Of a DNA stretch of 64,000 bases, positions 16,177 to 24,001 are shown one piece after another (the stretch's first letter is position 1; every line of letters starts with the position of its first letter). The stretch spans positions 1 through 64,000 of the forward strand of contig JAEUHK010000103.1 in NCBI GenBank assembly GCA_016795465.1, read 5' to 3'. The notes under the pieces are model-generated. The model searched no databases and was not told the origin of the DNA. It was given only the letters and a program-made list of their open reading frames with translations. The DNA comes from Verrucomicrobiaceae bacterium. Lineage in GTDB: Bacteria > Verrucomicrobiota > Verrucomicrobiia > Verrucomicrobiales > Verrucomicrobiaceae. The translations under genes and the position numbers were made by a program.

Positions 16177-17274
16177 TCACTTCAGATCAAAACCTGCCGC
16201 GGCCACGCGGGCGCCGTTGATCTGGAGCTCGGCGCGGTGGTGGCCGGGGTGGTGTTTGCGGGTGGTGAAATCGCGGATGACCTGCGATTTGGTCAAAACG
16301 AGGCTGTCATGGGCCGGCAGGTCGATCTCAGTCCACTTGAAGACCTTTTCAAACGCGGCTCCGCGGGCCTTTACATAGTGGATGACGTAGTCGATGGCGA
16401 GGCGCTGGGGCTTCGCCGCCGTCGAAGTGATCTCGGCGGTGATTTGCAGGCGGTCGCCGAGGGTGAGCTTGGTGGGAGAGAGCTTCAGCGTGGCCTCCAG
16501 CTCGGCTTTCTTGCCGAAGCCGAAGAGCTTCAAGGCTCGTGGATGGCCGCGTTTGATGAGGGTGCGGCACGCGTGCTTGGCGATCCAGCGCAGCGGCTCG
16601 CTTTGCAGGTCCCACGTTTCGAGGCGGGCCATCACACGCTCGGGATGATCCTTGGTGATGTCGTTGAGATGGTTCGCCACGGAGCGGCGGACGAAGAGGG
16701 AGGCATCGTCTTTGAGGGCTTCGAGGATCACGCCGGTCGGCTCGGGATCGCGGACGAGGGACTTCAATTGCATGCCCCAGGGCAGACGCGGCCGTGAGCC
16801 TTCGCTGGCAAGACGGCGCACCTTTTCATCCGCGTCGGCGGTCCAGCGATGCATCGTCTTCAAGGCCCGCTTTTGATCCGCGGCGATGAAGGGCCGCACG
16901 GCGAACTCCGCGGAGCCGAAGCAGGTGAAGAAGCGCAGCGCCTCCATCGAGAAATCGAAGTCGTCGAGGCCAAAGGTGGCCGTGAAATCGCACAGGTAGA
17001 TGCTGACGAACTCATGCCCGATCTGCGGCGCGAGCTTTTGCAGCACGCCGACCTTCCGGCGGTAGTCGCCGGGCAGCGCGGCCTCCGTGGCGATGGCGCA
17101 TTGATGCAGGCGCTGCATCAGGCTGCGCTCGTCGAGCTCTTCGAGCACGAGCTGGAGGAAGGTTTTGGCATCGAAACGGGCTTCGATTTTCGAAAGCGCC
17201 TTCGCGAGGCTGCGATGGCGGGCTTCATCAAACCAGTCTTTGAGCTGCGGCGGGGGTGAAGGTTCAGTGGGCAT
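16177..17274 (-). CDS. DNA alkylation repair protein (AlkC/HEAT-like)
   Basis: 365 residues. An N-terminal helical region (LKDWFDEARHRSLAKALSKI) is followed by HEAT-like repeats. The segment LPWGMQLKSLVRDPEP (about 185-200) and SLFVRRSVANHLNDITKDHP (about 215-235) match AlkC-type DNA alkylation repair glycosylases, which excise N3- and N7-alkylpurines. The last 110 residues are beta-rich (LSPTKLTLGDRLQITAEITS...), as in larger members with a C-terminal immunoglobulin-like domain. I chose the ATG at 17274; upstream in-frame sequence is Arg/Pro-rich and implausible. It is divergent from a DUF1801/YdeI-like gene across 56 bp. Confidence 0.82.
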   Translation of the reverse strand: MPTEPSPPPQLKDWFDEARHRSLAKALSKIEARFDAKTFLQLVLEELDERSLMQRLHQCAIATEAALPGDYRRKVGVLQKLAPQIGHEFVSIYLCDFTATFGLDDFDFSMEALRFFTCFGSAEFAVRPFIAADQKRALKTMHRWTADADEKVRRLASEGSRPRLPWGMQLKSLVRDPEPTGVILEALKDDASLFVRRSVANHLNDITKDHPERVMARLETWDLQSEPLRWIAKHACRTLIKRGHPRALKLFGFGKKAELEATLKLSPTKLTLGDRLQITAEITSTAAKPQRLAIDYVIHYVKARGAAFEKVFKWTEIDLPAHDSLVLTKSQVIRDFTTRKHHPGHHRAELQINGARVAAAGFDLK

Positions 17275-17330
17275 GCGCTTGAAAGGGCCTTCATAAAACG
17301 CGAAGGCTGCCGGGCGAACTAAAAACCTGC

Positions 17331-17939
17331 ATGGACTGCTCCCGCACGCCCACCCGTGATCCTGAAACCTGGCTCGACCTCGCTCCCGAGGCCTCGCAGG
17401 CGATGGCGCGGCAGGTGCGGGCATGGATTCAACGCTGGGAGCCGGACCTCACCGAGGCGATCAAATGGCACATGCTCTGTTTCAGCGGGCGAAAGCTCGT
17501 GTGCGGCCTCAGCGCCTGCCAAAAGCATCTCGGCATCACCTTCTTCCGCGGCACGGAGCTACGTGATGTCACCAAGCTCTTCACCGGCGGCGAATCGAAC
17601 ACGAGCATTCTCTCGATTCGTGTCACCTCGCTCGACAAACTCGATGCGCAGGCGCTTCGACGGCTTTTGCATGCCGCGGTGGCTTTGGATGCCGATGAGA
17701 CCTCGAAGCCGCCGCCGCCAAAAAAACGCGAGGAGTGGCCGATGCCCGAAGCATTGGCCAAAGGCCTGAAAAAGGACAAGAAGGCCGCCGCGTTCTTCGA
17801 AACGCTCAAACCGACCTACCAACGGGAATACAAAGTGTGGATCAGCACGGCCAAACAGCCGGAGACCATCGCCAAACGCCTCGCCGAGACGCTGCGGGCC
17901 CTCTCGCGAGGCAAGAAGTGGGCGCAGCGTCGCGAGTGA
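17331..17939 (+). CDS. DUF1801 / YdeI-OmdA-like protein
   Basis: 202 residues with two small domains. Residues 15-120 match DUF1801: VRAWIQRWEPDLTEAIKWHMLCFSG, then a beta core KHLGITFFRGTEL and SILSIRVTSLDKLD. Residues 135-200 match the YdeI/OmdA C-terminal domain: WPMPEALAKGLKKDKKAAAFFETLKPTYQREYKVWISTAKQPETIAKRL. Such proteins are implicated in tolerance to stress or bacteriocins, but their molecular role is unclear. It ends at an inverted repeat shared with the convergent FG-GAP gene. Confidence 0.83.
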   Translation: MDCSRTPTRDPETWLDLAPEASQAMARQVRAWIQRWEPDLTEAIKWHMLCFSGRKLVCGLSACQKHLGITFFRGTELRDVTKLFTGGESNTSILSIRVTSLDKLDAQALRRLLHAAVALDADETSKPPPPKKREEWPMPEALAKGLKKDKKAAAFFETLKPTYQREYKVWISTAKQPETIAKRLAETLRALSRGKKWAQRRE

Positions 17940-17952
17940 GCGGGCAGGGGGC

Positions 17953-18020
17953 ATGGAGTGGTGGAATATTGGAGTGATGGATTTTTGCCCATCCAATACT
18001 CCAGCACTCCATTACTCCAT
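17953..18020. repeat. TGGAGT-type inverted repeat (likely bidirectional terminator)
   Basis: The arms are made of repeated heptads TGGAGTNN: ATGGAGTGGTGGAATATTGG on the left, with ATGGAGTAATGGAGTGCTGG as the complement of the right arm. The loop is TTTTTGCCC. A second member of this family is at 45524-45613. It lies between two convergent genes. Confidence 0.75.
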
Positions 18021-18031
18021 CGATCCCGAAC

Positions 18032-19252
18032 CTACTCCTGCAGGAAGACGAACACGCCCTTCTTGTTGCCGATGACGACGTCCATTTTGCCGTCCTTGTT
18101 CACGTCGCCGGGAGTGACTTGCGTGCCGACGCCGCTGTTGTCGTCGATGAGGTGCGGGATGAATTTCGCGCCGCCTTTGCCATCACGCTGGATTTCGAAC
18201 CAGTAGAGCACGGGGGCGGCGTTCGGTTCGTCGTCTTTGAGCGGCCCGTGGGCCCAGCGGCGCTTGCCGGTGACCACGTCCATGACGCCGTCGCCATTCA
18301 TGTCGGCGAGCTGCATCGCGTGAAGCTGGCTGAATTTCACGCCCACAGGGCTTTCCTCGACGGTGCTGCCCATCAGCTTGTGCTCGGCGAAGCTGCCATC
18401 CGCGTTTTGCTCGAACCAGCCGAAGCCGTAACCATGCGCATCGTAGCCGGTGATGACGTCGTTGCGCTTGTCGCCGTTCACGTCGTAAACGAGCAGGAAG
18501 GAGCCGCCGCGACCGCCGGGCACAGTGAAGAGCTGCGGGTGGAATTTCCAATCGCTGTCCGCTTTCGTATCCGCAGGCTGTTCGCGCCAGCCTTCCTTGT
18601 CGAGGATGTCGGTGCGGCCGTCGCCATTCACATCGCCGGCGCCGTAGCCGTGCGTGTAGCGGAAGTATTTCTTGTCGTTCTCCGGCGACTTGGGCGTGAT
18701 CGGGCGGAAGCGGGCTTTGCCGAGCGGATTCGCCCAATCGATCTCCGCATAGCCGAGTTGGCCGTCGGTGGAGGGCTGCTTGCCGCTGCTGGAGTGCGCC
18801 AGGATCTCCGGTTTGCCGTCGCCATTCACATCGCGAAAGTCAGGCGACTCGCCGTCGGTGATGTCGAAGATGGTGTGGCGGGTCCACTCCTCCTTTTTGT
18901 TCTGCGGATTCTCAAACACCCACGTCTCCTTGCCCGGCCACGAGTAGGCGAGGATGTCGCTCCAGCCATCACCATTGAAGTCGTAGGTGTAGGTCAGGAA
19001 GAAGTCGCTGTAGCCCTTCGCGGGGTCGTAGGGCTCCTTTTCGAACTTCGGCGCAAAGCTCACGCGTTCCTTGAAGTCCGGGCCCTTCCAGATGAAGCGG
19101 CCGGAGCAGATGTCGTTGTCGCCATCGTGATCGAAATCGGCGAAGTGAGCGCCTTCGGCCACAAACTCCTCCGTGAGGGTGAATTTCTTGAACTTGAGGT
19201 CTGCGGCGGAGGCAGCAGCAGCGAGGCAAAGCAGGACGGCGAGTGATTTCAT
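18032..19252 (-). CDS. Secreted FG-GAP/VCBS repeat beta-propeller protein
   Basis: 406 residues with a signal peptide (LAVLLCLAAAASA). Calcium-binding FG-GAP repeats recur through the protein: DFDHDGDNDI, DFNGDGWSDI, DVNGDGKPEI, DVNGDGRTDI, DVNGDKRNDV, DMNGDGVMDV and DVNKDGKMDVV. It should fold as a seven-bladed propeller outside the cytoplasm and probably mediates adhesion or polysaccharide binding. It is a stand-alone paralog of the first 440 residues of the giant protein at 51208-56409, sharing the RRWAH/RYWAH and KFIPHLID/DFVPHLID segments. The start at 19252 was chosen for the signal peptide. Confidence 0.9.
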   Translation of the reverse strand: MKSLAVLLCLAAAASAADLKFKKFTLTEEFVAEGAHFADFDHDGDNDICSGRFIWKGPDFKERVSFAPKFEKEPYDPAKGYSDFFLTYTYDFNGDGWSDILAYSWPGKETWVFENPQNKKEEWTRHTIFDITDGESPDFRDVNGDGKPEILAHSSSGKQPSTDGQLGYAEIDWANPLGKARFRPITPKSPENDKKYFRYTHGYGAGDVNGDGRTDILDKEGWREQPADTKADSDWKFHPQLFTVPGGRGGSFLLVYDVNGDKRNDVITGYDAHGYGFGWFEQNADGSFAEHKLMGSTVEESPVGVKFSQLHAMQLADMNGDGVMDVVTGKRRWAHGPLKDDEPNAAPVLYWFEIQRDGKGGAKFIPHLIDDNSGVGTQVTPGDVNKDGKMDVVIGNKKGVFVFLQE

Positions 19253-19393
19253 GCGGTTGGAGAAGGTCAAACTAGGCGGTGAGGCCGGTTCTTGCACGTC
19301 AAGACAAGCGGCGAGGACACAAACGCACGCCAGAGCAGGCTGCCGATGAATGCGGCGCGGTTGCAAATGGGCGTCGCGCCCGGATGGTGGGGC

Positions 19394-19747
19394 ATGTTTG
19401 AGTCCCGCCACGAACCCCTCGCCGCGCGTCACATCTTCCTGTGGCGCTTTTTGCGCTACTTCATCGGCGCGGCCTTGCTGGTGGGCAGCTCGCTTGGTGC
19501 CGGCATCCTCGGTTATCATTACATCGCGGAGATGAGCTGGATCGATAGCGTGCTGAACGCCTCGATGATCCTCGGCGGCATGGGCCCAGTGGCGCCGCTG
19601 GAGTCGGACGCGGCGAAGCTGTTTGCCTCCGCGTATGCGCTGTTCAGCGGGCTGGTGGCCATCACCGTGATGGGCATGGTGCTGGCTCCGCTGGCGCATC
19701 GGGCGCTGCATCTTTTCCACCTCGACGAAAACGATTCCAAGCCATGA
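19394..19747 (+). CDS. Small ion-channel-like membrane protein
   Basis: 117 residues from the ATG at 19394. There are two to three hydrophobic helices: FLRYFIGAALLVGSSLGAGI, a pore-like segment WIDSVLNASMILGGMGPV, and ALFSGLVAITVMGMVLAPLA. This resembles half of a two-transmembrane ion channel with a pore loop, but the potassium selectivity motif GYG is absent (GGMG in its place). It ends in an ATGA overlap with the CoA-binding gene. An ATG at 19346 would add 16 residues; I prefer 19394 because the conserved-looking region starts MFESRHEPL. Function unclear. Confidence 0.72.
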   Translation: MFESRHEPLAARHIFLWRFLRYFIGAALLVGSSLGAGILGYHYIAEMSWIDSVLNASMILGGMGPVAPLESDAAKLFASAYALFSGLVAITVMGMVLAPLAHRALHLFHLDENDSKP

Positions 19748-20121
19748 GCCACTCCCCAACCGAACGCGTCGTGATCATCGGCGCCAGTGACAATCCCGAA
19801 CGCTACAGCCATCAGGCGCAGCTCCTGCTCCGCCAGCACGGCCACGAGGTCGTGCCCGTGCATCCGAAGCTCGCCGAGATCGAAGGCGTGCCCGTCGTGG
19901 CTGATGTGAGTGCCATTTCCGGGCCGGTGGACACCGTCACGCTGTATGTCGGTCCGCAGATTTCGCTGACATTGAAGGACAAACTCATCGCTCTGAAACC
20001 GCGTCGGGTGATCTTCAATCCCGGCACGGAAAATGCAGCATTGGAAGCGTCTTTGATCGCGGCGGGAATCGCGTGTGAAGAAGCTTGCACCCTCGTGCTG
20101 TTGCGCACAGGGCAGTTTTGA
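19744..20121 (+). CDS. CoA-binding domain protein (YccU-like)
   Basis: 125 residues forming a single Rossmann-type CoA-binding domain. VVIIGASDNPERYSHQAQLLL is at 9-29, EVVPVHPKLAEIEGVPVVADV at 35-55, and a C-terminal RVIFNPGTENAALEASLIAAG near 87-107. It is typical in length for stand-alone members such as YccU, whose role is not established. The start codon overlaps the stop of the upstream membrane gene, and the next small gene begins 42 bases after its stop. Confidence 0.9.
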   Translation: MSHSPTERVVIIGASDNPERYSHQAQLLLRQHGHEVVPVHPKLAEIEGVPVVADVSAISGPVDTVTLYVGPQISLTLKDKLIALKPRRVIFNPGTENAALEASLIAAGIACEEACTLVLLRTGQF

Positions 20122-20163
20122 ACACGCCCTTCGCCACCGGCGTCTGAGCGTCCCCCAACCCCC

Positions 20164-20370
20164 ATGTTAGAAGCTCAGAAAGATCGCCTTTACGAAGCCA
20201 GCCGCCTCCGAGCCCACGGGGCGAGCGAGGAAGAAATCCAAGCACTGAAAAACGCTGGCAAGCAGCCTTTCCGCCCCGCCTTTGTCGGTGGCAAACGCAA
20301 GCGTCGTGCCTCGGAGGCCGCCGCCGGGAGCTTCGAAGTGCCCACGGGCCAGTTTACGATGCCGAACTGA
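20164..20370 (+). CDS. Small basic protein of unknown function
   Basis: 68 residues, MLEAQKDRLYEASRLRAHG at the start, a probable helix rich in Glu/Ala/Arg, then GGKRKRRASEAAAG and an end FTMPN. No family was recognised. It has codon use like its neighbours and the same direction as the two upstream genes. It ends 12 bp before the convergent nadC stop. It could be a small nucleic-acid or ribosome-associated protein, but this is only a guess from its basic composition. Confidence 0.6.
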   Translation: MLEAQKDRLYEASRLRAHGASEEEIQALKNAGKQPFRPAFVGGKRKRRASEAAAGSFEVPTGQFTMPN

Positions 20371-20382
20371 GAGGCGTGAGCC

Positions 20383-21237
20383 TCACGCGTCCTCGCTGAG
20401 GATGTCGAGTGCGAGATCGAGAGCTCTCGCGGAGTGCGTGAGAGCACCCACGGAGATGGCGTTCACGCCGGTGGCGGCCACTTCGCGGATGGTGTCGAGC
20501 GTGATGCCGCCGCTGGCCTCGAGCCAGAGCCTGCGGTTCACGAGCTGCACGGCCTCGCGGAGCTGCGGCACGCTCATGTTGTCGAGCAGGAGCATGTCCA
20601 CGCCCTCGAGCGTGAGGAAATCACGCACCTGCTGGAGGCTGGCGGCCTCCAGCTGCACGCGGACGCCGGGCCGCTCAGCACGCAGGCGGCGGATGTTGGC
20701 CTGCAAGGCTTCGAGGCTGGGATTCGCGGCGTGGTGGTTGTCCTTCACCATCGCGTGATCATAGAGACCCATGCGGTGATTCGTGCCGCCGCCGCACTTC
20801 ACCGCGGCTTTTTCGAGGAGACGCCAGCCGGGAGTGGTCTTCCGCGTGTCCCACACCTCCACCGGATGCGGTTTCACGGCCTCGACATACCGCCGTGCCT
20901 GCGTGGCGACACCGCAGAGGCGCTGGAGGAAATTCAGCGCCGTGCGTTCCGCGGTCAAAAGCGACCTCGTGGAGCCGCGAGCCTCCAACAGGATGCTTTG
21001 AGGCTCAAACGGCTGGCCATCGGCGATGAGCGGCTTCACCTCGATTTGGGGATCAATCTGCCGAAACACCTCCTCGACGACCTCCATGCCCGCCACGACG
21101 CCCGGCTCGCGGGCCACGATCTGCGCTTTGGACCGCGAATCGGCCGGGATGAAGTATTCAGAGGTCACATCGCCAGGACCGACGTCCTCGGCGATGGCGG
21201 CATGGATCAAGGCAAGGGTGCTGGGATGCATCGGCAT
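20383..21237 (-). CDS. nadC: Nicotinate-nucleotide pyrophosphorylase (quinolinate phosphoribosyltransferase)
   Basis: 284 residues, the usual length. It converts quinolinate and PRPP to nicotinate mononucleotide, CO2 and pyrophosphate in de novo NAD synthesis (cytoplasm). Diagnostic segments are EDVGPGDVTSEYF near 15-27, ERTALNFLQRLCGVAT near 104-119, WDTRKTTPGWRLLEK near 134-148, GGGTNHRMGLYDHAMVKDNH near 155-175, and the C-terminal LEASGGITLDTI. The Arg, His and Lys of the active site are present in these. The ATG at 21237 was chosen; 21231 and 21252 are also possible. It is divergent from dapL across about 100 bp. Confidence 0.94.
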   Translation of the reverse strand: MPMHPSTLALIHAAIAEDVGPGDVTSEYFIPADSRSKAQIVAREPGVVAGMEVVEEVFRQIDPQIEVKPLIADGQPFEPQSILLEARGSTRSLLTAERTALNFLQRLCGVATQARRYVEAVKPHPVEVWDTRKTTPGWRLLEKAAVKCGGGTNHRMGLYDHAMVKDNHHAANPSLEALQANIRRLRAERPGVRVQLEAASLQQVRDFLTLEGVDMLLLDNMSVPQLREAVQLVNRRLWLEASGGITLDTIREVAATGVNAISVGALTHSARALDLALDILSEDA

Positions 21238-21340
21238 GAAGGCTCCGAGCATAGGCCGCGCCGCCCCGGCGGCAAGGGTGCCCTTCTCCGCCTCTTGCAT
21301 CCGTGGGCGGACTCGCCACCATGGCGGCCCTTTTCCCGCC

Positions 21341-22576
21341 ATGGCCTACATCAACGAAAACTACAACAAGCTCAAAGCCGGTTACCTCTTCCCTGAAATC
21401 GCCCGCCGCGTGAAAGCCTTCACCGAGGCGAACGCGGAGGCCGCGAAGCGCCTGATCCGTTGTGGCATCGGCGATGTGACGGAGGCGCTGCCCGAAGCCG
21501 TGCGCACCGCCATGCACAAGGCCGTCGATGAAATGGGCGACCGCAACACCTTCCGCGGCTACGGCCCGGAGCAGGGTTACGATTTCCTCCGCAATGCCAT
21601 CGCCGAGCACGATTTCAAGTCCCGCGGCATCCAGGTCGAGGCCGATGAGATCTTCATCTCCGACGGCAGCAAGTGCGACACCGGCAACATCCTCGACATC
21701 TTCGGTGCCGGGAACAAGATCGCCATCACCGACCCGGTGTATCCCGTTTACGTCGATACGAACGTCATGGCCGGCAACACGGGTGACGCCGATGAAAGCG
21801 GCGCTTACGCCGGTCTGCACTACCTCAAATGCACGCCCGAGAATGGTTTCGTGGCCGGCATTCCCTCCGAGCCGGTCGATCTGGCCTACCTCTGCTACCC
21901 GAACAATCCCACCGGCGCTGTCGCGACGCGGGCGCAGCTGGAAGCCTGGGTGAAATACGCCCTCGCGAACGGCACCACGCTCCTCTACGACGCCGCTTAC
22001 GAGGCCTTCATCCGCGATCCGGAGCTGCCGCGTTCCATTTATGAGATCGAAGGCGCTCGCGACTGCGCCATCGAATTCAGGAGCTTCTCGAAGAACGGTG
22101 GCTTCACCGGCGTGCGTTGCGGCATCGTCGTCATTCCCAAGGGCCTCATGGGCAAAACCAAAGCCGGTGGCAAGCAAGCCATCCATCCGCTCTGGAGCCG
22201 CCGTCACAGCACGAAATTCAACGGCACCAGCTACATCGTCCAAAGGGGTGCCGAAGCCATCTACAGCCCTGAGGGCAAAGCGCAGGTCAAAGCACTCATC
22301 GAGCACTACATGGGCAATGCCGCGCTGCTCGTCGAAGCCTGCAAGAAGGCCGGACTCGCCGTTTATGGCGGCGTGAATGCTCCGTATGTCTGGGTCGGCT
22401 GCCCGAACGGCCTCACCAGCTGGCAGATGTTCGACAAGATGCTCAACGAGGCGAACGTCGTCATCACCCCCGGCAGCGGCTTCGGCAGCGCCGGCGAAGG
22501 CTACTTCCGCATCAGCGCCTTCAACAGCCGCTCGAACGTCGAAGAAGTCTGCCGCCGCATCGCTGCGCTGGTTTGA
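21341..22576 (+). CDS. dapL: LL-diaminopimelate aminotransferase
   Basis: 411-residue PLP enzyme that turns tetrahydrodipicolinate directly into LL-diaminopimelate using glutamate, bypassing the succinylase route to lysine and peptidoglycan. It opens MAYINENYNKLKAGYLFPEI, typical of DapL. Other segments are GIGDVTEALPEAV near 44, FISDGSKCDTGNI near 105, CYPNNPTGAV near 185, and the PLP-lysine region SFSKNGGFTGVRCG near 247-260. The presence of DapL is common in Verrucomicrobia, Chlamydiae and relatives. A short hairpin follows the stop. Confidence 0.95.
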   Translation: MAYINENYNKLKAGYLFPEIARRVKAFTEANAEAAKRLIRCGIGDVTEALPEAVRTAMHKAVDEMGDRNTFRGYGPEQGYDFLRNAIAEHDFKSRGIQVEADEIFISDGSKCDTGNILDIFGAGNKIAITDPVYPVYVDTNVMAGNTGDADESGAYAGLHYLKCTPENGFVAGIPSEPVDLAYLCYPNNPTGAVATRAQLEAWVKYALANGTTLLYDAAYEAFIRDPELPRSIYEIEGARDCAIEFRSFSKNGGFTGVRCGIVVIPKGLMGKTKAGGKQAIHPLWSRRHSTKFNGTSYIVQRGAEAIYSPEGKAQVKALIEHYMGNAALLVEACKKAGLAVYGGVNAPYVWVGCPNGLTSWQMFDKMLNEANVVITPGSGFGSAGEGYFRISAFNSRSNVEEVCRRIAALV

Positions 22577-22590
22577 TCATTTCACTTTGT

Positions 22591-22612
22591 GCGGAAGACT
22601 CACGTCTTCCGC
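22591..22612. terminator. Hairpin between convergent genes
   Basis: GCGGAAGAC and GTCTTCCGC form a perfect 9-bp stem with loop TCAC. It lies between the dapL stop and the stop codon of the minus-strand GDSL gene, whose last base it overlaps. There is no strong T-run on the plus strand, so termination is likely but not certain. Confidence 0.6.
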
Positions 22613-23859
22613 TACGGGGTGGCCTGAAACCTCAAGAACGCCTTCGCTGCTGCCGAGGTGCTCACCGTGCGTGTGCCATCCGGATTCGTCGTGATCTGGT
22701 TTTCGGGCACGTCGGTCCAGTCGAGGAGGTTGGTGGAGGATTGCACCTTCAGCGTGCCCCATTCGGTGAAGACGGTTCGTGGTCGGTAAGTGAGGGTCAG
22801 CGCTCCGCTTTGCATCACCGGCTGCGGCATCGCGGGCTGGTCGAGGGCGAACTCGATCAGATTTGGCACACCGTTGCCATTCGAATCACCGGTGAAGCTT
22901 CCGCTGAGGCCTTGCGAGGTCATCCATTCGTTGAACGGCAGATTCGGATCGAGCCCAAGCACCGTCGTGGTGAGGTAGTCATCGCTCAGCGGTGTGATTG
23001 GCGTGGCCGGGAAGGTCGCGTTGAAGGTCTGAACGACCATCTGGGCAATCTTCGCATGCGCACAGGTGCCGGGATGAAAGCCATCGCCGCTGAAGACATA
23101 CCGTGGACGTGCATCAGCATCCGCCACGCGATAGAATTCGATGCCGTTGATGCGAAACGGGTCGGTGATGAGAGCTTTCGTCATGGTGTAAACACCCGGC
23201 ACGAAGCCGATGCCCTGCGTCTGTGCCCACGCGGCGAGGCTGGCGTTCAATGCATCCATCGCGGCGGTGACGCGAGCGGTCTTCATGGCGTCCGTCGGAT
23301 AGCCTTGCTGCACTTTCGGTGTGCAACCGACATGCGGCACGCTCACCAGCACGATGGGCATCGAAGGCTTCAAGCCCCGCACCCAGCCCACCAGCCACTG
23401 CAAATTGCTCAGCGTGGTGTTTGTGACTTCGGGGCCGACGAGGCCGTTGTAGAGGTTCGCGTAGTAGCTGTCGGCGTCATTGCCGCCGGCGAAGATCACG
23501 ACACGCTCCACATCGTAGCGAATGTGATTCTTGAGCGAGTTCACCCACCACTGATTGAAGAAATTCGTGAACAAGGACTTCAGCTCGCTCGTCGTCGCTC
23601 CCGGCACCGCCCAGTTGTGCGCATGGCCGGTGGCCCGGATGTCCGCCCAGGTGTCGAACACACCCGTGTCGAACCAATCGGTGCGATGCTGATGAAGGAT
23701 CTCGATCCAGTTTCGCGCCTGCCACGCGGCCGGATTGCTCGGAAACAAGCCCGGAAACTCCGCCTCATACTCTTTCGTGAGGCTGTCCCCGATCACCAGG
23801 CATTGCTCCGCCCTGGCCGTGGCAAACAGCAGGAGAAGAAAGCAGGTCACGAGGCGCAT
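22612..23859 (-). CDS. Secreted SGNH/GDSL hydrolase
   Basis: 415 residues with a signal peptide (RLVTCFLLLLFATARA). Block I is IGDSLTKEYE with the catalytic Ser near residue 25. Block III is FAGGNDADSYY (Gly/Asn oxyanion residues) near 123, and the catalytic Asp/His pair is in FSGDGFHPGTCAH near 255-266. Residues from about 300 on form a linker, GNGVPNLIEFALDQP, which is the verrucomicrobial pattern seen before C-terminal sorting regions, and a short beta domain ending KAFLRFQATP. It is likely a periplasmic or surface esterase acting on acylated glycans. Confidence 0.87.
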   Translation of the reverse strand: MRLVTCFLLLLFATARAEQCLVIGDSLTKEYEAEFPGLFPSNPAAWQARNWIEILHQHRTDWFDTGVFDTWADIRATGHAHNWAVPGATTSELKSLFTNFFNQWWVNSLKNHIRYDVERVVIFAGGNDADSYYANLYNGLVGPEVTNTTLSNLQWLVGWVRGLKPSMPIVLVSVPHVGCTPKVQQGYPTDAMKTARVTAAMDALNASLAAWAQTQGIGFVPGVYTMTKALITDPFRINGIEFYRVADADARPRYVFSGDGFHPGTCAHAKIAQMVVQTFNATFPATPITPLSDDYLTTTVLGLDPNLPFNEWMTSQGLSGSFTGDSNGNGVPNLIEFALDQPAMPQPVMQSGALTLTYRPRTVFTEWGTLKVQSSTNLLDWTDVPENQITTNPDGTRTVSTSAAAKAFLRFQATP

Positions 23860-24001
23860 GGCGGGTGCTCAGACGGACCTTCGCGCAAAAAGTTCACGTT
23901 ACATCCGCTTTCCTGCGCCCCCGTGACCACAACACATCTTCAAATCATGATGCGTTGATCCGAGCGGTTGACCCTTCGCGGGCTTTGCGTAGTTTCCGAC
24001 C

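Noticed and set aside
23860..24001. Possible cobalamin or SAM riboswitch before metH
   Set aside because: The 140-bp leader shows no B12-box-like or SAM-aptamer-like motif that I can recognise.
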